64,000 nucleotides of DNA, from positions 603,084 through 667,083 of the forward strand of contig NZ_JBQKUO010000003.1 in the NCBI RefSeq assembly GCF_052156635.1, read 5' to 3'. Shown here piece by piece: positions 1 to 7,955 of the stretch. Source of the stretch: Nitrospina sp052156635 (GTDB lineage: Bacteria; Nitrospinota; Nitrospinia; Nitrospinales; Nitrospinaceae). The first letter of the stretch is position 1; each line of letters begins with the position of its first letter. Both the position numbers and the translations under genes were made by a program. The notes under the pieces were generated by a model. That model ran no database searches. It was not told where the DNA came from and was given only the letters and a program-made list of their open reading frames with translations.

Positions 1-456
1 TCGTGGAACAAGAAGATCAAGCATCCTTCCGAACTGCTCAAGAAAAAAGACAAGGTGCAGGCGGTGGTGCTGAACATCGACAAGGACAACTGCCGCATCT
101 CCCTCGGCATGAAACAGCTGGAAGCCGACCCGTGGGACGACATCCCCGGCCAGTACCCGCTGGGCAAGGAGGTCGCGGGGACCATCGTGAAGGTCACGGG
201 CTTCGGCGCGTTCGCCGAGTTCGACGACGGGCTGGAAGGCCTGATCCACGTGTCGCAGTTGAGTTCGAAAAAAGTCACGCACCCGGAAAAGGTGGTGAAG
301 GTGGGTGACGAGATCAAGGCCAAAGTCATCAAGGTGGACACGGCCAACAAGAAGATCGGCCTCAGCATCAAGGCGTACGAGGAAAACCTCGATCCTTCGG
401 AGATCGAGGACGTGCAACTCGATGACGAGGCGAAAGAAGAAGGGGAATCCTCCTGA
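1..456 (+). CDS. rpsA: 30S ribosomal protein S1, C-terminal part (5' end outside window)
   Basis: This is the 3' portion of a gene that enters from the left edge and is open from base 1 in frame 1. It encodes the last 151 residues of ribosomal protein S1, which binds mRNA on the 30S subunit through repeated S1 (OB-fold) RNA-binding domains. One S1 repeat is complete (about residues 51-125 of the visible part: GTIVKVTGFGAFAEF, then LIHVSQLS, ending near KKIGLSIKA). The tail of the preceding repeat lies before it (NCRISLGMKQL). An acidic tail rich in Glu and Asp follows, as is usual at the S1 C-terminus. The stop codon lies in the loop of a transcription terminator hairpin. The gene could in principle be another multi-S1 protein, but repeat spacing and the acidic tail fit RpsA. 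Confidence 0.9.
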   Translation, partial: SWNKKIKHPSELLKKKDKVQAVVLNIDKDNCRISLGMKQLEADPWDDIPGQYPLGKEVAGTIVKVTGFGAFAEFDDGLEGLIHVSQLSSKKVTHPEKVVKVGDEIKAKVIKVDTANKKIGLSIKAYEENLDPSEIEDVQLDDEAKEEGESS

Positions 457-473
457 CCGGAGGGTTCCTTTTT
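444..473 (+). terminator. Rho-independent terminator overlapping the rpsA stop codon
   Basis: A 10-bp stem pairs 444-453 with 459-468 and contains one G.U pair. The 5-nt loop (454-458) begins with the TGA stop codon of rpsA, and a run of five T follows at 469-473. Translation to the stop would cover the left arm, so the hairpin could form only after the ribosome releases. Confidence 0.85.
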
Positions 474-494
474 CGCTCACAGAGGAAACGAAAC

Positions 495-1409
495 ATGGAC
501 AATCCGGCGAAAGAATCCGGCAAGAAGGAACGCAGGAGTTTCAGCAAGGGATTCTGGTGGTTCCTGTTCATCCTGCTGGCGTTGTTCGCCGGGTCGTCCG
601 TGCTGGGCCGTTTCCTGGGCGGCGGCGAATTCAACGGGCGCGAGCAGATCGCGCTGGTCGAGGTCACCGGCGTCATCATGGACTCCGGCGACATCGTCCG
701 GCAGTTGTCCAATTACCGGCGCGACAACGAGATCAAGGCCATCGTCCTGCGTGTGGATTCTCCCGGCGGCGGCGTGGCGCCGTCGCAGGAAATCTATGAA
801 GAAGTCCTGCGCATCCGCGCCGACAAGAAACCCATCTACACCTCCATGGGCTCCATGGCGGCGTCCGGCGGCTACTACATCGCCTGCGCCACCGACCGCA
901 TATACGCCAACCCCGGCACCCTGACGGGAAGCATCGGCGTCATCATGGCCTTCACCAACGCCACCGAACTGATCGGCAAGATCGGCATCAAGCCGGAAGT
1001 CATCAAAAGCGGCAAGTACAAGGACATCGGGTCGCCCACGCGCCCCATGACCAAGTCCGAACGGCGCTACATGCAAAAGGTTTCCGACGACGTGCACGAC
1101 CAGTTCATCACCGCCGTGGCGGAGGGCCGCGGACTCGATAAAAAAACCGCCCGCAAATTTGCGGACGGACGCGTCTTCACCGGCAGGCAGGCCCAGGACT
1201 ACAAACTGGTAGACGAAATGGGTGGGCTGGAAGAAACCATCCAGCAGCTGGCAAAGGCGGTCGGCATCGAAGGGCGCCCCCGAATTGTGGTGGAACGGCC
1301 GGAAAAAAGCCTTCTGGAGCTACTGCTGGGAGCCAACGTAAGCGAAAGCCTTGAAACCTCCCTGTGGCCCACGCAACTGCCCCGCCTGCTCTATCTGTGG
1401 CTTCCCTAA
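495..1409 (+). CDS. sppA: Signal peptide peptidase SppA, short type
   Basis: This encodes a 304-residue membrane-anchored serine protease of the SppA family (MEROPS S49). These enzymes degrade signal peptides left in the cytoplasmic membrane after secretion. A Lys/Arg-rich N-terminus is followed by one membrane segment (about residues 20-38). The nucleophile region MAASGGYY places the catalytic serine at about S124. The general-base lysine is probably K176 in KSGKYKD, a spacing like that of the Bacillus enzyme. VDSPGGG (about 88-93) is the oxyanion-hole region. The length matches the single-domain type rather than the 600-residue enterobacterial form. A GAGGAA Shine-Dalgarno lies just before the ATG. 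It follows the rpsA terminator by about 20 bases, so it is probably transcribed separately or by readthrough. Confidence 0.93.
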   Translation: MDNPAKESGKKERRSFSKGFWWFLFILLALFAGSSVLGRFLGGGEFNGREQIALVEVTGVIMDSGDIVRQLSNYRRDNEIKAIVLRVDSPGGGVAPSQEIYEEVLRIRADKKPIYTSMGSMAASGGYYIACATDRIYANPGTLTGSIGVIMAFTNATELIGKIGIKPEVIKSGKYKDIGSPTRPMTKSERRYMQKVSDDVHDQFITAVAEGRGLDKKTARKFADGRVFTGRQAQDYKLVDEMGGLEETIQQLAKAVGIEGRPRIVVERPEKSLLELLLGANVSESLETSLWPTQLPRLLYLWLP

Positions 1410-1577
1410 CCTTATTAATCAATAAGTTAAACCAATAGCACCGCTTCCCCGGACGCAGTCATCCCTCCCCCCATCTATTTAGTATATCCGATATTTTTCT
1501 TTTTAATTCCACCCGTTTCACTCCATTCGGGGGAGTTTCGTTTTTTCGAATCAAATCCCGTAAAGCCTGCAAAACTC

Positions 1578-1605
1578 TTGACTTCGTTGACCTTAGTGAT
1601 ATACT
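1578..1605 (+). promoter_or_regulatory. Sigma-70-type promoter for the HU/IHF gene
   Basis: The -35 box TTGACT (1578-1583) and -10 box TATACT (1600-1605) are separated by 16 bases. The predicted start of transcription is near 1612, leaving a leader of about 30 bases before the ATG at 1641. The surrounding 1410-1640 stretch is AT-rich, and I see no gene in it. Confidence 0.7.
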
Positions 1606-1640
1606 TTCGGCAAAAATCAATCTTTGATGGGGAGATTTGA

Positions 1641-1955
1641 ATGACCAAGGCGGAGTTGGTTGAAAAAGTTTCGGCACAAATCAATTTGACCAAAAAGCAA
1701 ACTGAGGTTGTCGTAAACACGGTTTTTCAAAGCATCACCGAATCTTTGGCGGAAGGTAAAAAAGTGGAACTGAGAGGCTTCGGCAGTTTTCGTGTAAGAA
1801 GCCGCAATGCCCGCATTGGCAGAAATCCGAAATCCGGAGACCGGGTGGATGTCCCGGCCAAAAGGGTTCCTTTTTTCAAGGCAGGCAAGGAGTTGCGGGA
1901 ACTGGTGGACGACCAGGCCCTGGGCGACGACAACTCTTCGGGCCACGACACCTAA
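1641..1955 (+). CDS. HU/IHF-family DNA-binding protein
   Basis: This encodes a 104-residue histone-like protein of the HU/IHF family, a small dimeric protein that bends DNA and compacts the nucleoid. It starts with the typical MTKAELVEKV helix. The core GFGSFRVRSRNARIGRNPKSG includes the beta-arm that intercalates a proline or hydrophobic tip into the minor groove (about residues 47-75). The VPAKRVPFFKAGKELRE end is typical of the family. The C-terminal extension of about 14 acidic or polar residues (DDQALGDDNSSGHDT) goes beyond the usual 90-94 length. HU and IHF subunits cannot be separated with certainty here. The gene has its own promoter and terminator and is monocistronic. Confidence 0.92.
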   Translation: MTKAELVEKVSAQINLTKKQTEVVVNTVFQSITESLAEGKKVELRGFGSFRVRSRNARIGRNPKSGDRVDVPAKRVPFFKAGKELRELVDDQALGDDNSSGHDT

Positions 1956-2010
1956 ACCCTTGATTTAACAGTTCTCTCTCCCCCGACCTCAAGTATTTGG
2001 CAGATGGAGC

Positions 2011-2037
2011 AAGCAGGGTTTGCCCTGCTTTTTGTGT
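2011..2037 (+). terminator. Rho-independent terminator after the HU/IHF gene
   Basis: The stem AAGCAGGG (2011-2018) pairs with CCCTGCTT (2023-2030) around a TTTG loop. A T-rich run (TTTTTGTGTTTT) follows. Confidence 0.85.
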
Positions 2038-2123
2038 TTTGGACCCAGGTTTTCCCCGGGCCGTTCGCATCCCTGCGCCAGCCCGCCTGTACTCACTTGC
2101 ATTGAAACGGAAACGCACGCCCC

Positions 2124-3191
2124 ATGCCCGGCAATACCTTTGGACAACTGTTTCGTATTTCGACGTGGGGCGAGTCTCACGGCGAGTCCATCGGTGTCGT
2201 CATTGACGGCTGTCCGGCCGGACTGCCCATCACCGCCGAAGAGATTCAAAAAGAGCTCGACCGACGCCGCACCGGGCAGAGCAAAGTCACCACCACGCGC
2301 AAGGAACCGGACCAGATCCGCATCCTCTCCGGCGTGTTCCAGGGCAAGACCACCGGCACCCCGCTCGCCATGATGGTGGAAAACGCCGACGCCGACTCCT
2401 CCAAATACGAACTCATCAAGCACCTGTACCGGCCCGGCCATGCGGATTTCACTTACGATAAAAAATACGGTTTCCGCGACTACCGGGGCGGCGGCCGTTC
2501 CAGCGCCCGTGAGACGGTAGGCCGCGTCGCCGCCGGGGCCATCGCCAAAAAACTGCTGGCCCGCCACAAAATCAAAGTGTTCGCCTACACCCGCCAGATC
2601 GGGGACCTGGTCATGCAGTCCTTCAGCCAGAGGGAAATCGAGAACAACATCGTGCGCTGTCCCGACAAAAAGATGGCCGAGCGGATGGTCGAGGCCATCC
2701 TGCAGGCGCGCAAGGACGGCGACTCGCTGGGCGGCGTCATCGAGGTCGTTGCCAAAGGCGTCCCGGCGGGACTGGGCGAGCCGGTGTTCGACCGGCTGGA
2801 TGCGGACCTGGCCAAGGGTCTCATGTCCCTCCCCGCCGTCAAGGGCGTCGAGGTGGGCATCGGCTTCGAAGCGGCCCGCCTGCGCGGATCCGAAGCCAAC
2901 GACGTGTTCATCGCCAAAAATGGCAAAATCACGACGAAGACCAACAACGCCGGCGGCGTGCTGGGCGGCATCTCCAACGGCCACGACATCGTTCTGCGCA
3001 TGGTGGTCAAGCCGACGTCGTCCATCAACCGCGAGCAGGACACGGTGACGCAGAAAGGCAGGAAAGCCAAGATCCGCGTGGAAGGCCGGCACGACCCCTG
3101 CGTCGCGCCACGTGCCGTTCCGATGGCCGAGGCGATGGTCGCTCTGGTGCTCATCGACCACCTCCTGCGGCAGAAACAGGCCCAGTTATAA
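2124..3191 (+). CDS. aroC: Chorismate synthase
   Basis: This encodes chorismate synthase (355 residues, the usual length). The enzyme converts 5-enolpyruvylshikimate-3-phosphate to chorismate with reduced FMN, the last step of the shikimate pathway. The N-terminal signature STWGESHGESIG (about residues 13-24), the RRTGQSK segment and the central FRDYRGGGRSSARET motif are all present, as is the R-x-D-P-C-V-A-P-R-A-V-P-M-AEA region near the C-terminus. No other shikimate genes are adjacent. The ATG at 2124 gives the canonical MPGNTFGQLFR start. Confidence 0.97.
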   Translation: MPGNTFGQLFRISTWGESHGESIGVVIDGCPAGLPITAEEIQKELDRRRTGQSKVTTTRKEPDQIRILSGVFQGKTTGTPLAMMVENADADSSKYELIKHLYRPGHADFTYDKKYGFRDYRGGGRSSARETVGRVAAGAIAKKLLARHKIKVFAYTRQIGDLVMQSFSQREIENNIVRCPDKKMAERMVEAILQARKDGDSLGGVIEVVAKGVPAGLGEPVFDRLDADLAKGLMSLPAVKGVEVGIGFEAARLRGSEANDVFIAKNGKITTKTNNAGGVLGGISNGHDIVLRMVVKPTSSINREQDTVTQKGRKAKIRVEGRHDPCVAPRAVPMAEAMVALVLIDHLLRQKQAQL

Positions 3192-3253
3192 AGCCGATCC
3201 ATTCACCCGCACGGACCCCTTGCCCGCGTCCTGGCATCTGATACACTGAAATC

Positions 3254-4060
3254 ATGAAACAACCCCTGAAAGTCGGGTTCCTGCAAACCCTGCCGGTGTT
3301 CGGCGACATCGCAACCAATCTCAAACAGGTGGAGCAGCGCCTGAGCGGCATGGATGCCGACCTCGTCGTCCTGCCGGAACTGTTCACCACCGGCTACCAG
3401 TTCCGCAACCAGAAAGAAGCGCGCGACCTCGCGGAGCCGGTCCCCGACGGACCCACCACCCGGGCACTGATGAAGCTCTCCCACGACCTGGGCATGCACA
3501 TCGTGGCCGGGCTGGCGGAAGTGGAAGGAGACACGGTGTACAACTCCGCCGTGCTGACGGGTCCGGAAGGCTACGTCGGCAAATACCGCAAGGCACATAT
3601 TTTCGACACGGAAAAAAACATCTTTGCCGCGGGCAACCTGCCCCTGCCGGTGTTCGACATCGGCAAGGCGCGCGTCGGCATCATGATCTGTTTCGACTGG
3701 CGGTTTCCGGAAACGGCGCGGACGCTGGCGCTCAAGGGCGCGGACGTCATCGCCCACCCTTCCAACCTGGTACTGCTGACCTGCCCGCAGTCGATGATCA
3801 CGCGCTGCCTGGAAAACCGCGTGTTCGCCGTCACCGCCGACCGCGTCGGTTCCGAATCCCGCATCGAGGGCGAAACCCTTCGGTTCATCGGGCAGAGCCA
3901 GGTGGTGGACCCGGACGGCGAGGTCCTCGTGCGCGCCTCCGAAGAAAATGAAGAGGACCACGTGGTGGAAATCGACCTCGCCAACGCGCGCAACAAAAGC
4001 ATCAACCCGCACAACGACCTGATCGCCGACCGCCGCGAGGACCTTTACAGAATCCCGTGA
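3254..4060 (+). CDS. Nitrilase-superfamily carbon-nitrogen hydrolase
   Basis: This encodes a 268-residue cytoplasmic amidase of the nitrilase superfamily. The Glu-Lys-Cys triad is visible as E42 in LPELFTTGY, K113 in KYRKAHIFD and C146 in MICFDWRFPE. Length and motifs fit the omega-amidase or deaminated-glutathione-amidase-like branch, but the substrate cannot be read from sequence. It begins 62 bases after aroC in the same direction and may be cotranscribed with it. Confidence 0.85.
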   Translation: MKQPLKVGFLQTLPVFGDIATNLKQVEQRLSGMDADLVVLPELFTTGYQFRNQKEARDLAEPVPDGPTTRALMKLSHDLGMHIVAGLAEVEGDTVYNSAVLTGPEGYVGKYRKAHIFDTEKNIFAAGNLPLPVFDIGKARVGIMICFDWRFPETARTLALKGADVIAHPSNLVLLTCPQSMITRCLENRVFAVTADRVGSESRIEGETLRFIGQSQVVDPDGEVLVRASEENEEDHVVEIDLANARNKSINPHNDLIADRREDLYRIP

Positions 4061-4149
4061 ATTCTGCTATATAGAGTGGAATTCCGACAATCACCGAACT
4101 GACTCCGGACCTCTGAACGGCCCGGTTTTTCATTTGCACAGGGAGACCC

Positions 4150-4575
4150 ATGGACAAGCCCAAATCCCGTTTCATCAAAAGCGACAACGGCACCATCTAC
4201 GACTCGCAGACCAGCCTCACCTGGAAGGCCACCGATTCCTACCTCGATCTGGAAAAAGAAGTGACGTGGGACGAAGCGCAGGAATACGCCAAACAGGTCA
4301 ACGCGGATAACTTTGGCGGGCACAACGACTGGCGCCTGCCCAGCTTTCAGGAAGCGGCGTCGTTGTATGACGAGGAAAAGCTGAACAAGGACTTCAAGGG
4401 CGGGGACATCCGCATGGACTCCATCTTCCCGCCGGGTGCGGGCAACACCACCTGGACGACGGAGGAGCGCGGCAAGGAAGCGCAGATCCTGTTCTACATC
4501 AACGGCTGTCCCTACTGGTACGAGAAGAACGACAAGACCATCTCCCACGCCGTCCGCCTGGTCCGTCGCGGGTAA
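4150..4575 (+). CDS. DUF1566 (Lcl-type) domain protein
   Basis: This encodes a 141-residue protein that is almost entirely one DUF1566/Lcl C-terminal domain. The family pattern is visible: IYDSQTSLTW (about residues 16-25), a VTWDEAQEYAKQVN helix, the GHNDWRLPSFQEAASLYD signature (about 58-75), TWTTEE, and the C-terminal HAVRLVRRG. These domains have a C-type-lectin-like fold. They often occur in exported proteins, but this one has no signal peptide. Function unknown. A GGGAGA Shine-Dalgarno precedes the ATG. Confidence 0.75.
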   Translation: MDKPKSRFIKSDNGTIYDSQTSLTWKATDSYLDLEKEVTWDEAQEYAKQVNADNFGGHNDWRLPSFQEAASLYDEEKLNKDFKGGDIRMDSIFPPGAGNTTWTTEERGKEAQILFYINGCPYWYEKNDKTISHAVRLVRRG

Positions 4576-4596
4576 GAGACCGTTTAGAAACCGGAT

Positions 4597-5223
4597 TTAC
4601 TTTTCGGTCAGGTCGTAGGCGCGTTCGTCGCCGGAAAGGGCGGGTTTTTCGATGCCGGAAATGAAATTTTTCAGCCGGTGGACGTCGTCCATGTTCGGAT
4701 AGGGTTCGCCGCGGCTGTGGCAGAGGATGGACTCGAACAGCTTGCGGTAGTAGGACCGGTAACTTTTCAATAGAAGCGGTGCGTAACTGTTCTTGATGAC
4801 CTGGTCATAATAGCGGTCGAGGACGGCCTGAAACAGGGTTTGCAGGGCCGCGGAATACAGTTGGAAATACGCGGTTTTCTGCTTAAACTCGCCAAACGGC
4901 ACATTGCCCCACGCGTCCTTGAAATACACGTAAATCAACTGCCTCTCGGTGTCCAGCCACCGTTTCTGGAAGAACTCCTCCCACATCACCCGGTTGCGGG
5001 CATGCCCCATCAGCACCTCCCTCAACGCACACTTCTGTGCGTAATGATCCTTGCCGGCGCAGATGCGTCCCAACGTGTCCAGAAATTCCCGGCGCACGTC
5101 GTCATAGAACTCGGAATTCTCCTGCAGAGCCCGGGCAAAGGCATGCTGGTGGGTTAAAGCCCTGCTGCTGGCATACTGGTGAAACAGGCGTGCACTGTAT
5201 GCCATGACGGTATCGTAATCCAT
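4597..5223 (-). CDS. Hypothetical protein, helical
   Basis: This encodes a 208-residue protein with no domain I recognise. It looks soluble and largely alpha-helical, with no signal peptide or membrane segment. It is rich in Tyr, Phe, Arg and Gln, with aromatic runs such as YSARLFHQYASSR and KSYRSYYRKLF. It converges tail to tail with the DUF1566 gene (21 bases apart). It is read in the same direction as the antiporter to its left but separated by its own short upstream region. Confidence 0.6.
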   Translation of the reverse strand: MDYDTVMAYSARLFHQYASSRALTHQHAFARALQENSEFYDDVRREFLDTLGRICAGKDHYAQKCALREVLMGHARNRVMWEEFFQKRWLDTERQLIYVYFKDAWGNVPFGEFKQKTAYFQLYSAALQTLFQAVLDRYYDQVIKNSYAPLLLKSYRSYYRKLFESILCHSRGEPYPNMDDVHRLKNFISGIEKPALSGDERAYDLTEK

Positions 5224-5351
5224 GGTTCCTTGCGGGGTAGAGCGTGGAAAAACTCACTGCTATATTCATGGTAACGACCAAACCCGGACCGGTAAACTTG
5301 AATTTGAATCGCGTTTGGAAATAATTTTTTCTCTATTTGATTTTAAATGAG

Positions 5352-6593
5352 TTACGGTTTCAGGCTGGAACGCACCAGTTTGCCGATGGTCAGTCCCTGC
5401 ACCAGCACCGAGAACACGACGACCACGTAGGTCATCATGAGGATGGTGTCGCGTTGCGGCGAGGGCGGTAAGGACAGGGCCAGGGCGATGGAGATGCCGC
5501 CGCGCAATCCACCCCAGGTGAGGATGCGGATGGTCTTCGGCGGGAACTCGCGGCGGAATTTGAGCATGTAAACCGGGATGGACACGCCGGTGATCCGCGC
5601 CAGCAGAACCAGCGGAATGGCCAGCAGGCCCGCCAGCAGGCTGGAGCCGTCGAACACCAGGATCAGGACCTCCAGGCCCAGCAGGACGAACAGCACGGCA
5701 TTCAGGATTTCATCGATCAACTCCCAGAACGTGTCCACGTGGACGATGGTGGTCTCGGACATGCCAAACGTGCGGCCGTGGTTGCCGATGAGGAGGCCCG
5801 ACGCCACCGCCGCAATGGGCGCCGACACGTGGATGGCCTCCGCCGCGGCATAGCCTGCGATGACCAGCGCGACGGTGATCAGCACTTCCACCTGGTAATT
5901 GTCGACGGTGCGGATCAGCCGGTAGGCGATATAACCTGTGGCCAGACCGAACAGCGCGCCCCCCACCGCCTCTTCCACAAACAGCAGGGCGATCGATCCA
6001 AACGTTGGCTCATTGGCTCCGGTGGCGATGCCCGCGATCACCAGGAACACCACCACGGCGACGCCGTCGTTGAACAGGGATTCCCCGGCAATCTTCGTCT
6101 CCAGTTCTTTCGGCGCGTTGGCGGATTTCAGAATCGCGAGCACGGCGATGGGATCGGTCGGCGAAATCAACGCACCAAAAACGAGACAGTATATGAACGG
6201 CAGGTCGAGTCCCAGCACCTGCCCCACACCATAAGTGAATCCACCCACGAGGAAGGTCGACAGCACCACACCGACCGTGGCGAGCAGGGTGATGATCCAT
6301 TTCTGTTTGGCCAGGTCGCCGAGGTCGATGTGCAACGCCCCGGCGAACAGCAGTGCCCCCAGCATGCCGTGCAAAAGGAGGCGTTCGAAATCGACCCCTT
6401 CCAGAATGACCCGCGCGGTTTCTTCCAGCGCCGGGATGTGCGCCAGCTCGCCCACCGCAACCAGCAACAGCGAAAACATCAGGGCGATGGCCATGAGGCC
6501 GATGCTCGCCGGCATCTTCAAAAACCGGTGGTTCAGGTACGCGAACGTCGCGGTCAGGAACAGCAGGATGGCGATGAGGTCGAAAGTGGGCAC
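5352..6593 (-). CDS. Na+/H+ antiporter, CPA1 family
   Basis: This encodes a 413-residue polytopic inner-membrane protein of the monovalent cation:proton antiporter-1 family (NhaP/NHE-like). It has about 12 hydrophobic segments. The family core is clear: FGALISPTDPIAV (about residues 139-151) and GESLFNDGVAVVVF (about 170-183), whose Asp residues form the ion and proton site. The C-terminus carries WGGLRGGISIALALSLP, the conserved arginine/glycine segment. There is no C-terminal TrkA regulatory domain. It probably handles Na+ extrusion, which suits a marine organism. Ion specificity (Na+ or K+) is not determinable. Confidence 0.9.
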   Translation of the reverse strand: MPTFDLIAILLFLTATFAYLNHRFLKMPASIGLMAIALMFSLLLVAVGELAHIPALEETARVILEGVDFERLLLHGMLGALLFAGALHIDLGDLAKQKWIITLLATVGVVLSTFLVGGFTYGVGQVLGLDLPFIYCLVFGALISPTDPIAVLAILKSANAPKELETKIAGESLFNDGVAVVVFLVIAGIATGANEPTFGSIALLFVEEAVGGALFGLATGYIAYRLIRTVDNYQVEVLITVALVIAGYAAAEAIHVSAPIAAVASGLLIGNHGRTFGMSETTIVHVDTFWELIDEILNAVLFVLLGLEVLILVFDGSSLLAGLLAIPLVLLARITGVSIPVYMLKFRREFPPKTIRILTWGGLRGGISIALALSLPPSPQRDTILMMTYVVVVFSVLVQGLTIGKLVRSSLKP

Positions 6594-6622
6594 AGGTTAT
6601 CTTGGGAAGGTTTGAAGCGGAA

Positions 6623-7180
6623 TCACTTCATCAGCTTCGGGTTGGGCAGGTCCAGTCCAAAAGCCGGTACTTTAACATCCTGCACGGTGTATTGACGATA
6701 CAAACTTTGGAATTCGTCGGTGCCCAGGCCCGGATCGAGCAGGCGTTGCAGTTGTTTGAGCGTGATGGGCTGAAACGAGCTTTCCGCGAATAATGAAGTC
6801 CCGAGCCCGATCCAGTGGTCGTGAACGAATTTCTGGTGCACCAGGGCCTGCACGCCGCCGAAATGGTACAGGGCCTGCTGCAGGGCATGACGGGCGATGT
6901 AGGCCGGAACACAGCGACCGATGGCAACGACTTTCGACGGGTTCTCCGCCGCCGGGTAGGGCCACAATGCCACACGGGTAAACCCCATCAGCGCCATTTC
7001 CTTGCGGATGGCGGGAAACTGCGGTTCCAGACGTTTCGCCAGCCAGGCCTCGATCTTCACCGGTCGCTCCTCGATGGACGGACACGGGGCTTCTTCCGCC
7101 GCCATTGCGGGGAAGGCGGTCCACCCGGGCAGCAACACAAGCCCAACCACCATCCACCTGAATAGTCCCAACCGTTTCAA
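6623..7180 (-). CDS. Secreted hypothetical protein, paralogue A
   Basis: This encodes about 185 residues with an N-terminal signal peptide ending near AMAAEEAPC. I chose the TTG start at 7180 because AGGAGG lies six bases upstream of it; a GTG at 7198 is the longer alternative. It is clearly paralogous to the gene at 7956-8504. The two share GRCVPAYIARH, LV-Q-F-H-HWIG-G, LLDP-L---EF--LYR and GL--PN-K. Two conserved cysteines (one just after the signal peptide, one in GRCVPAY) could form a disulphide in the periplasm. I do not recognise the family. Confidence 0.65.
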   Translation of the reverse strand: MKRLGLFRWMVVGLVLLPGWTAFPAMAAEEAPCPSIEERPVKIEAWLAKRLEPQFPAIRKEMALMGFTRVALWPYPAAENPSKVVAIGRCVPAYIARHALQQALYHFGGVQALVHQKFVHDHWIGLGTSLFAESSFQPITLKQLQRLLDPGLGTDEFQSLYRQYTVQDVKVPAFGLDLPNPKLMK

Positions 7181-7318
7181 CCTGCACCTCCTGCGCACAT
7201 CCTTATTTGATCATTCTCCTCCATTCCGCAGGCAAAACCAAGCGCACTTCTCATAACCACCAAACGGAATCCCAACAGGCTATGAGTAGTCTGGCGCTGA
7301 CTAAAAAAGGAGAAAAAA

Positions 7319-7756
7319 ATGAAAACGATGAATGGATTGAGCCAGTTCGTGACCCGCAACCTGAACATGCAATTTCTGATCGCTTTATCGCAAAGCCAGG
7401 AACAGACCACGCGGTCACACTCGCCCTACGCGCTGGGCTACATCTTCGGTTTCACCAGCGGCGGATTCGACGCCTTCCAGGTTCACAACCAGTCGGACCG
7501 GTTCCAGGTGCTGATCGATGTGTACGAACACGTGTTCGAAATGGAAGGGGCGGACTACCTGAACCAGTCACTGCACCTGAATTGGAATGACGCCTTCAAG
7601 AAAGGCAACCAGTGCGGCTGGGAGGAGATGAAACGCCTGCTGGTGCGGGAGGAGTCGGCCATCGGGCTGGTGCGTTATCTGATCCACGGGGAAATCACTT
7701 CCGCCATGAACCCGGATGTTCCGGTGCCCGGTGTCGCCGCAGCCTGCGCGGGCTAA
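7319..7756 (+). CDS. Hypothetical protein between the secreted paralogues
   Basis: This encodes a 145-residue protein preceded by a strong AAAAAGGAGAAAAAA Shine-Dalgarno. It has no signal peptide or membrane segment. Visible features are aromatic-rich motifs (YALGYIFGFTSGGFDAF; LIDVYEHVFEMEGADY) and a hydrophobic tail with one Cys near the end. It is divergent from paralogue A and convergent with paralogue B. I do not recognise its family. Tightly packed position and codon use like its neighbours support it being real. Confidence 0.6.
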   Translation: MKTMNGLSQFVTRNLNMQFLIALSQSQEQTTRSHSPYALGYIFGFTSGGFDAFQVHNQSDRFQVLIDVYEHVFEMEGADYLNQSLHLNWNDAFKKGNQCGWEEMKRLLVREESAIGLVRYLIHGEITSAMNPDVPVPGVAAACAG

Positions 7757-7790
7757 GTTGATGCGGCTTCCCCAAAAACCGCCTTCTTCC

Positions 7791-7815
7791 TTCCCCTCCT
7801 TTTCAAGGAGGGGTT
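7791..7815. repeat. Palindromic repeat (REP-like), copy 1
   Basis: A 9-bp perfect stem pairs 7793-7801 with 7805-7813 around a 3-nt loop, then GTTAC and GGGAGG. The reverse complement resembles the repeat at 38107-38150, so this looks like a dispersed intergenic palindrome. The rest of 7757-7955 holds nothing I can identify. Confidence 0.5.
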
Positions 7816-7955
7816 ACATGGGAGGTCACCGAGGGTCCTTCTTTTTCCCGCATTCAAGGGGGAACGGGTCTGTTTTCCAGCGGGCCCTCGTTTCGCCCAC
7901 GGGGTGAATCACCACACCCCGCTCATTTGCCTCCATTGGCCGGGGGCCTTGCCCC

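Noticed and set aside
1459..1720. Short minus-strand open frames upstream of the HU/IHF gene
   Set aside because: They overlap the HU promoter and coding start, have no ribosome site, and are AT-rich intergenic read-through.
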